Below the pieces are notes generated by a model, which saw nothing but the letters and a program-made list of their open reading frames with translations, ran no database searches and was not told the DNA's origin. 8,872 nt of DNA. It comes from Prochloron sp. SP5CPC1. GTDB lineage: Bacteria > Cyanobacteriota > Cyanobacteriia > Cyanobacteriales > Prochloraceae. Below are positions 5,548 to 8,872 of the stretch, piece by piece. Both the position numbers and the translations under genes were made by a program. Where the stretch lies: assembly GCA_014323965.1 (NCBI GenBank), contig JACONB010000166.1, positions 1 through 8,872 of the forward strand, in the 5' to 3' direction. How positions within the stretch are numbered: the first letter of the stretch is position 1; every line of letters starts with the position of its first letter.

Positions 5548-6981
5548 ATGCGGGTAGCGATTGTTGGAGCAGGGCTGGCGGGGATGGCTACAGCGGTAGA
5601 ATTAGTGGACGCTGGTGCTACTGTTGAAATATTTGAATCTCGTCCCTTTGTGGGGGGAAAAGTTGGCAGTTGGGTAGATAAAAACGGGAACCATATCGAA
5701 ATGGGCTTGCACGTTTTCTTCGGCTGCTACTACAATCTCTTTGACTTAATGAGGAAAGTGGGGGCTATTGACAATCTCCGTCTCAAGGAACATAGCCACA
5801 CCTTTATCAATGAAGGGGGAAGGATTGGTCAACTGGACTTTCGCTTTCTTACTGGTGCTCCTTTTAACGGTTTAAAAGCTTTCTTTACTACCTCTCAGTT
5901 AGCTCCTGGAGATAAAATAGCCAACTCCATCGCTCTGGGAACCAGCCCCTTAGTCAGGGGTTTGCTGGATTTTGAGGGAGCCATGAAAACCATTCGGGGT
6001 TTAGATGGGGTTAGTTTTGCGGACTGGTTTCGTGGTCACGGTGGGAATCAAGGTAGCTTGGAAAAAATGTGGAACCCTATTGCCTATGCTTTGGGTTTTA
6101 TTGATACGGAAAACATTTCCGCCCGCTGCATGCTCACTATTTTCATGTTTTTTGCCGCTAAAACGGAAGCATCGGTGCTGCGCATGTTGGCAGGTTCTCC
6201 CGCAGAATACCTCCACAAACCCATTGTGACTTATTTAGAAGCTAAAGGGGCTAAGATTCATACTAGATGCCAAGTGCGGGAAATTCTCTTTACGGAGGGA
6301 GAGAATACCCAGGTTACAGGAATTGTCGTCTCTTCGGGAGGAGGGGAGCAGGAAACTATTGTAGCTGATGCCTATGTCTGTGCCTGCGACGTGCCGGGAA
6401 TAAAGCGACTGCTCCCTGAATCCTGGCGCAAGTGGTCCGAGTTTGATAATATCTATAAATTAGATACGGTGCCAGTGGCAACAGTACAGCTGCGGTTCGA
6501 TGGTTGGGTGACGGAACTGAAAGACCCGGAAAAACGAAAGCAGTTAACTGATGCAGCAGGATTGGATAACTTGTTATATACTCCTGATGCAGATTTCTCC
6601 TGTTTTGCCGACTTGGCTTTAACTAGCCCAGAGGATTATTATCGTCAGGGAGAGGGTTCCCTCTTGCAGTTAGTTTTGACTCCAGGAGATCCCTTTATTA
6701 AAGAAAAGAACGAGGCGATCGCCCACCACGTACTTGAACAAGTCCGCCAACTCTTCCCTTCGGCTCGAGAATTGAACATGACTTGGTATAGTGTAGTAAA
6801 GTTAGCTCAGTCCCTCTATCGAGAAGCTCCAGGGATGGATCCCTATCGTCCAGAGCAAAAAACTCCTGTGTCTAACTTCTTTTTAGCTGGTAGCTATACC
6901 CAACAAGATTATATCGATAGTATGGAAGGAGCCACCATTTCCGGGCGTGCTGCTGCTAAAGCTCTTTTAACTAATAAATGA
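5548..6981 (+). CDS. zds: Zeta-carotene desaturase (plant/cyanobacterial type)
   Basis: Zds (CrtQ) desaturates 9,9'-di-cis-zeta-carotene via neurosporene to tetra-cis-lycopene, passing electrons to plastoquinone at the photosynthetic membrane; CrtISO then isomerises the product. The 477-residue frame matches the usual length (about 480-490). The N-terminal FAD-binding fold shows VAIVGAGLAGMATAVELVDA and a flavin Glu at the end of strand 2 (VEIFES), then GGKVGSW and the family-typical IEMGLHVFFGCYYNLFDLMR. The C-terminal flavin motif reads NFFLAGSYTQQDYIDSMEGA, with SGRAAA after it. All landmarks are intact, so it is probably active. The ATG at 5548 puts the glycine motif at the normal distance from the start; ggaag upstream is a weak ribosome site. 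It is divergent from ald, and Uma2 follows after 7 bp. Phytoene desaturase is less likely given the CYYNLF and YTQQDYIDSMEGA motifs. Confidence 0.95.
   Translation: MRVAIVGAGLAGMATAVELVDAGATVEIFESRPFVGGKVGSWVDKNGNHIEMGLHVFFGCYYNLFDLMRKVGAIDNLRLKEHSHTFINEGGRIGQLDFRFLTGAPFNGLKAFFTTSQLAPGDKIANSIALGTSPLVRGLLDFEGAMKTIRGLDGVSFADWFRGHGGNQGSLEKMWNPIAYALGFIDTENISARCMLTIFMFFAAKTEASVLRMLAGSPAEYLHKPIVTYLEAKGAKIHTRCQVREILFTEGENTQVTGIVVSSGGGEQETIVADAYVCACDVPGIKRLLPESWRKWSEFDNIYKLDTVPVATVQLRFDGWVTELKDPEKRKQLTDAAGLDNLLYTPDADFSCFADLALTSPEDYYRQGEGSLLQLVLTPGDPFIKEKNEAIAHHVLEQVRQLFPSARELNMTWYSVVKLAQSLYREAPGMDPYRPEQKTPVSNFFLAGSYTQQDYIDSMEGATISGRAAAKALLTNK
6715..6722. repeat. HIP1 octamer GCGATCGC
   Basis: The highly iterated palindrome of cyanobacterial genomes occurs once here, inside zds. 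I noticed no other exact copy in the window, so this genome may be HIP1-poor; one window is a small sample. Confidence 0.7.
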
Positions 6982-6988
6982 TTGGGTC

Positions 6989-7534
6989 ATGAAAACTTTA
7001 GCTAAATGGTCCGTAGCTGATTATAATCGCTTAATAGAAACTGGTTTCTTGAGCCATCGCCATGTAGAATTAGTAGCAGGAGAAATCATTGAAATGAGTC
7101 CAGAAGGACCGTTACACTACTCCTTAGCGTCGGGTATGGCAGATTATCTCCAAAAGTTATTGAGAGGTTCCGCCCACGTTCGTTTCAATGGACCCATTTC
7201 TCTTGTTACTTCCCAACCTCAACCAGATATTGCCATCGTCAAACTACCAAAACGACAATATCGCCATAGTCATCCTACCGCAGCTCAAATTTTTTGGCTC
7301 ATTGAAGTTTCCCACACTACCCTAGAATACGATACTAATGAAAAGAAGCTAGTTTACGCTCAAGCAGGAATTCAGGAATACTGGGTTGTGGATGTAAATC
7401 AACAGCAGCTCAACTTATTCCGTCAGCCCGTTGATAATGACTATCAAATCAAGTCAGTAGTTAGAGAGGGTAATATTACTCCCAAATCATTCCCTGATCT
7501 AAAAATTTCAGTCCAGTTTCTCTTGAAATTATAA
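6989..7534 (+). CDS. Uma2 family PD-(D/E)XK endonuclease-like protein
   Basis: Uma2 (DUF820) proteins are nuclease-fold proteins of unknown role, present in many copies in cyanobacteria. The 181 residues show the family order: WSVADYNRLIETG, then HVELVAGEIIEMSPEGPLHY, the core QPQPDIAIVK with D80, IFWLIEVSHTTLEYD with E106, and KKLVYAQAGIQEYWVVD with K119/K120. D80, E106 and K120 would form the PD-(D/E)XK site, so it is intact. It starts 7 bp after the zds stop, which points to cotranscription with zds, though nothing suggests a role in carotenoid synthesis. Length is typical of the family. In some cyanobacteria a SRPBCC-type gene follows zds; I recall this for Synechocystis, and that neighbour is absent here. 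Confidence 0.92.
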   Translation: MKTLAKWSVADYNRLIETGFLSHRHVELVAGEIIEMSPEGPLHYSLASGMADYLQKLLRGSAHVRFNGPISLVTSQPQPDIAIVKLPKRQYRHSHPTAAQIFWLIEVSHTTLEYDTNEKKLVYAQAGIQEYWVVDVNQQQLNLFRQPVDNDYQIKSVVREGNITPKSFPDLKISVQFLLKL

Positions 7535-7544
7535 AATACTGGAC

Positions 7545-8804
7545 GTGTACAACGAAACCAGGATGTCCATGGCTCAACTACCTCCAACTTACCAAAACCG
7601 CCAATACAAATTCTTTGCCAAAGTTTTAGCTTGGGTAAAATTTGCCCTCTACAAACGAACCATTCTCCTGCTGACGGTGATGTTTGTAATTGCCATTGTC
7701 ATATCCCTGGGGAGCATGTCCATGCTATCGGAGAACTTGATTATGGCACAAGCCCTGCAAAATGCCCAACTATCTGCTCTAGCTCTCAACCAAGCCCACA
7801 CCCTCTACAGCGAAGAAGCGGTTAATCGCGCAAAAACAGTGGAGGGTATTACCGTCAGCCATGACTATGTTGATCACCCGGGAGCAATTCCCCTTCCTGC
7901 AACCTACACCATCGAATTGGGTCGCCGCATCAGCGCTAACTCTCCAGATACTATCGTCCGTCTCTATAGCGATTACCCCTTCCCCAATCGCCAAGCTTCA
8001 GGAGGTGCTAAAGACGATTTTGAGCGAGAAGCCTTAAACTACTTGCGCCAATATCCCGATAGCTCGTTTTTTCGCCAGGAGAAATTCGGTGACAATCGCG
8101 CCTTTCGCTATGCAGAGCCGATCCTCATGGAACCTAGTTGCGTTGCTTGTCACAATACCCATCCTGATAGCCCCAAGAAGGACTGGAAAGTTGGGGATGT
8201 GCGGGGGGTGATAGAAATTACCCAAGGAATAGAGCCATTCATGGGACAGACTCGGATGGGTATCAGGGGAATGACCCTCGCCTTAGGGGTGTTAGGGGGG
8301 TTAGGAGTCTGTGCATTGACTTTAGTTATAGGTAGGCTACAGGAAACTGCTAAGGAATTAGAGCTAAAGGTGATTGACCGCACTGCCCAACTGGAACAAG
8401 CGAACAAGGCCAAAAGTGAATTTCTCGCCAATATGAGTCACGAATTGCGCAGTCCTCTCAACGCCATTCTCGGCTTTTCCCAACTGATGACTCGTTCCCC
8501 CAACCTTTCAGAGGACCACCAAGAAAATCTCAGGGCCATTTCTAGCAGTGGGGAACACCTCCTGGACCTGATCAATCAAGTCTTAGATTTCTCCAAAATT
8601 GAAGCGGGACGCACCACTCTCTACCCCACCAATTTTGACCTCTATCGCCTTTTAGATGACTTGGATGATATGTTTCGCCTCAAGTCAGCAGATAAAGGGT
8701 TGCAGTTGATTTTTGACCGCGCCGATGAAGTTCCTCAATACATCCGCAGCGATGAAGTTAAATTGCGCCAAGTTTTAACTATTGAGGGGTTCGGGGAGCT
8801 ATAA
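7545..8804 (+). CDS. Tll0287-like (DUF3365) heme sensor histidine kinase, 3'-truncated
   Basis: This is a membrane sensor kinase cut short before its ATP-binding domain. In the 419-residue frame, residues 39-60 are the first membrane segment and 62-230 a Tll0287-like extracytoplasmic domain with the c-heme motif CVACH (199-203) in the usual EPSCVACHNTHP setting. Residues 242-264 are a second membrane segment, followed by a coiled coil to about 290 and a HisKA domain with phospho-acceptor H299 in FLANMSHELRSPLNAILGFS. The frame then reaches SDEVKLRQVL, which normally continues NLLGNAIKFT, the ATPase N box. Here eight or nine unrelated residues (TIEGFGEL) lead to TAA. The break coincides with an insertion-like sequence, so the protein cannot autophosphorylate. 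The GTG at 7545 is the outermost start; AGGA at 7560-7563 favours the ATG at 7569 (MAQLPP). A heme, redox or gas-sensing role is inferred from the family. Confidence 0.9.
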   Translation: MYNETRMSMAQLPPTYQNRQYKFFAKVLAWVKFALYKRTILLLTVMFVIAIVISLGSMSMLSENLIMAQALQNAQLSALALNQAHTLYSEEAVNRAKTVEGITVSHDYVDHPGAIPLPATYTIELGRRISANSPDTIVRLYSDYPFPNRQASGGAKDDFEREALNYLRQYPDSSFFRQEKFGDNRAFRYAEPILMEPSCVACHNTHPDSPKKDWKVGDVRGVIEITQGIEPFMGQTRMGIRGMTLALGVLGGLGVCALTLVIGRLQETAKELELKVIDRTAQLEQANKAKSEFLANMSHELRSPLNAILGFSQLMTRSPNLSEDHQENLRAISSSGEHLLDLINQVLDFSKIEAGRTTLYPTNFDLYRLLDDLDDMFRLKSADKGLQLIFDRADEVPQYIRSDEVKLRQVLTIEGFGEL

Positions 8805-8872
8805 GTCCCACGCTGTACCCGTAGGGTCAGCGTCGGGATACATGGACTCCCCGCGCTTGTCGATTCCCCTCG
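8780..8872 (+). mobile_element. Left end of an IS200/IS605-type element (partial, runs off the window)
   Basis: Kinase homology stops within TTTTAAC (8773-8779). TTTAAC is the kind of target that IS605-group single-strand transposases insert 3' of, without duplicating it. The following sequence is non-kinase and has a subterminal imperfect hairpin at 8807-8836, as expected of such ends. No transposase or tnpB is visible because only about 93 bp fall in the window. Identification rests on target, hairpin and abrupt loss of homology, so another palindromic element is possible. Confidence 0.55.
8807..8836 (+). repeat. Imperfect subterminal hairpin
   Basis: cccacgctg pairs with cagcgtcggg (one bulged c), and above a bulged t, accc pairs with gggt around a gta loop. 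IS200/IS605 ends carry such bulged hairpins as the binding site of the Y1 transposase. Around it, gagggg/ggggag at 8783-8798 can pair with ctcccc (8847-8852) and cccctc (8866-8871), giving a larger nested fold. Confidence 0.7.

Noticed and set aside
6989..7534. Uma2 and DUF2887 genes as parts of a defence system
   Set aside because: They are far apart, on opposite strands, and belong to families common throughout cyanobacterial genomes; no partner genes of a known or plausible defence operon lie next to them.

Overview
The window comes from a cyanobacterium, probably a filamentous or otherwise repeat-rich one. This rests on gene content read from the sequence: a plant-type zeta-carotene desaturase (zds/crtQ), the NDH-1 assembly factor CRR6, a Ycf55-like DUF3685 protein, a Tll0287-like (DUF3365) c-heme sensor kinase, Uma2 and DUF2887/DUF4351 nuclease-like genes that proliferate in cyanobacteria, and one HIP1 octamer. 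The lineage below phylum cannot be fixed from the sequence alone.

Layout, left to right. 8-1624 (minus) is a DUF3685/Ycf55-like protein with a degenerate receiver domain at its N-terminus. 1625-1895 is a divergent intergenic stretch that contains a decayed fragment of crr6. 1896-3059 (plus) encodes a protein of two duplicated beta-sandwich-like domains joined by a 15-residue repeat linker. 3111-3584 (plus) is the full-length crr6. It converges on 3607-4524 (minus), a DUF2887 PD-(D/E)XK protein with a 24-bp tandem repeat, and a hairpin lies at the junction. 4572-5408 (minus) is alanine dehydrogenase with about 83 internal residues missing, flanked on both sides by short ACGCAGA-type dispersed repeats. 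A 139-bp divergent region separates it from zds (5548-6981, plus), which is followed 7 bp later by a Uma2 gene (6989-7534). Last is a heme-binding histidine kinase (from 7545), cut off inside its conserved RQVL motif by what looks like the left end of an IS200/IS605-type element running off the right edge.

The genes do not form one pathway. zds serves carotenoid synthesis, crr6 serves NDH-1 assembly, and the kinase would sense redox or heme state at the membrane. The theme of the window is genome wear. There is a crr6 fragment beside an intact crr6, an in-frame loss of the NAD-binding core of alanine dehydrogenase, a kinase beheaded by an insertion, and several in-frame tandem repeats that can change copy number. 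I did not find convincing evidence of a new multi-gene system; the strongest leads are these rearrangements.
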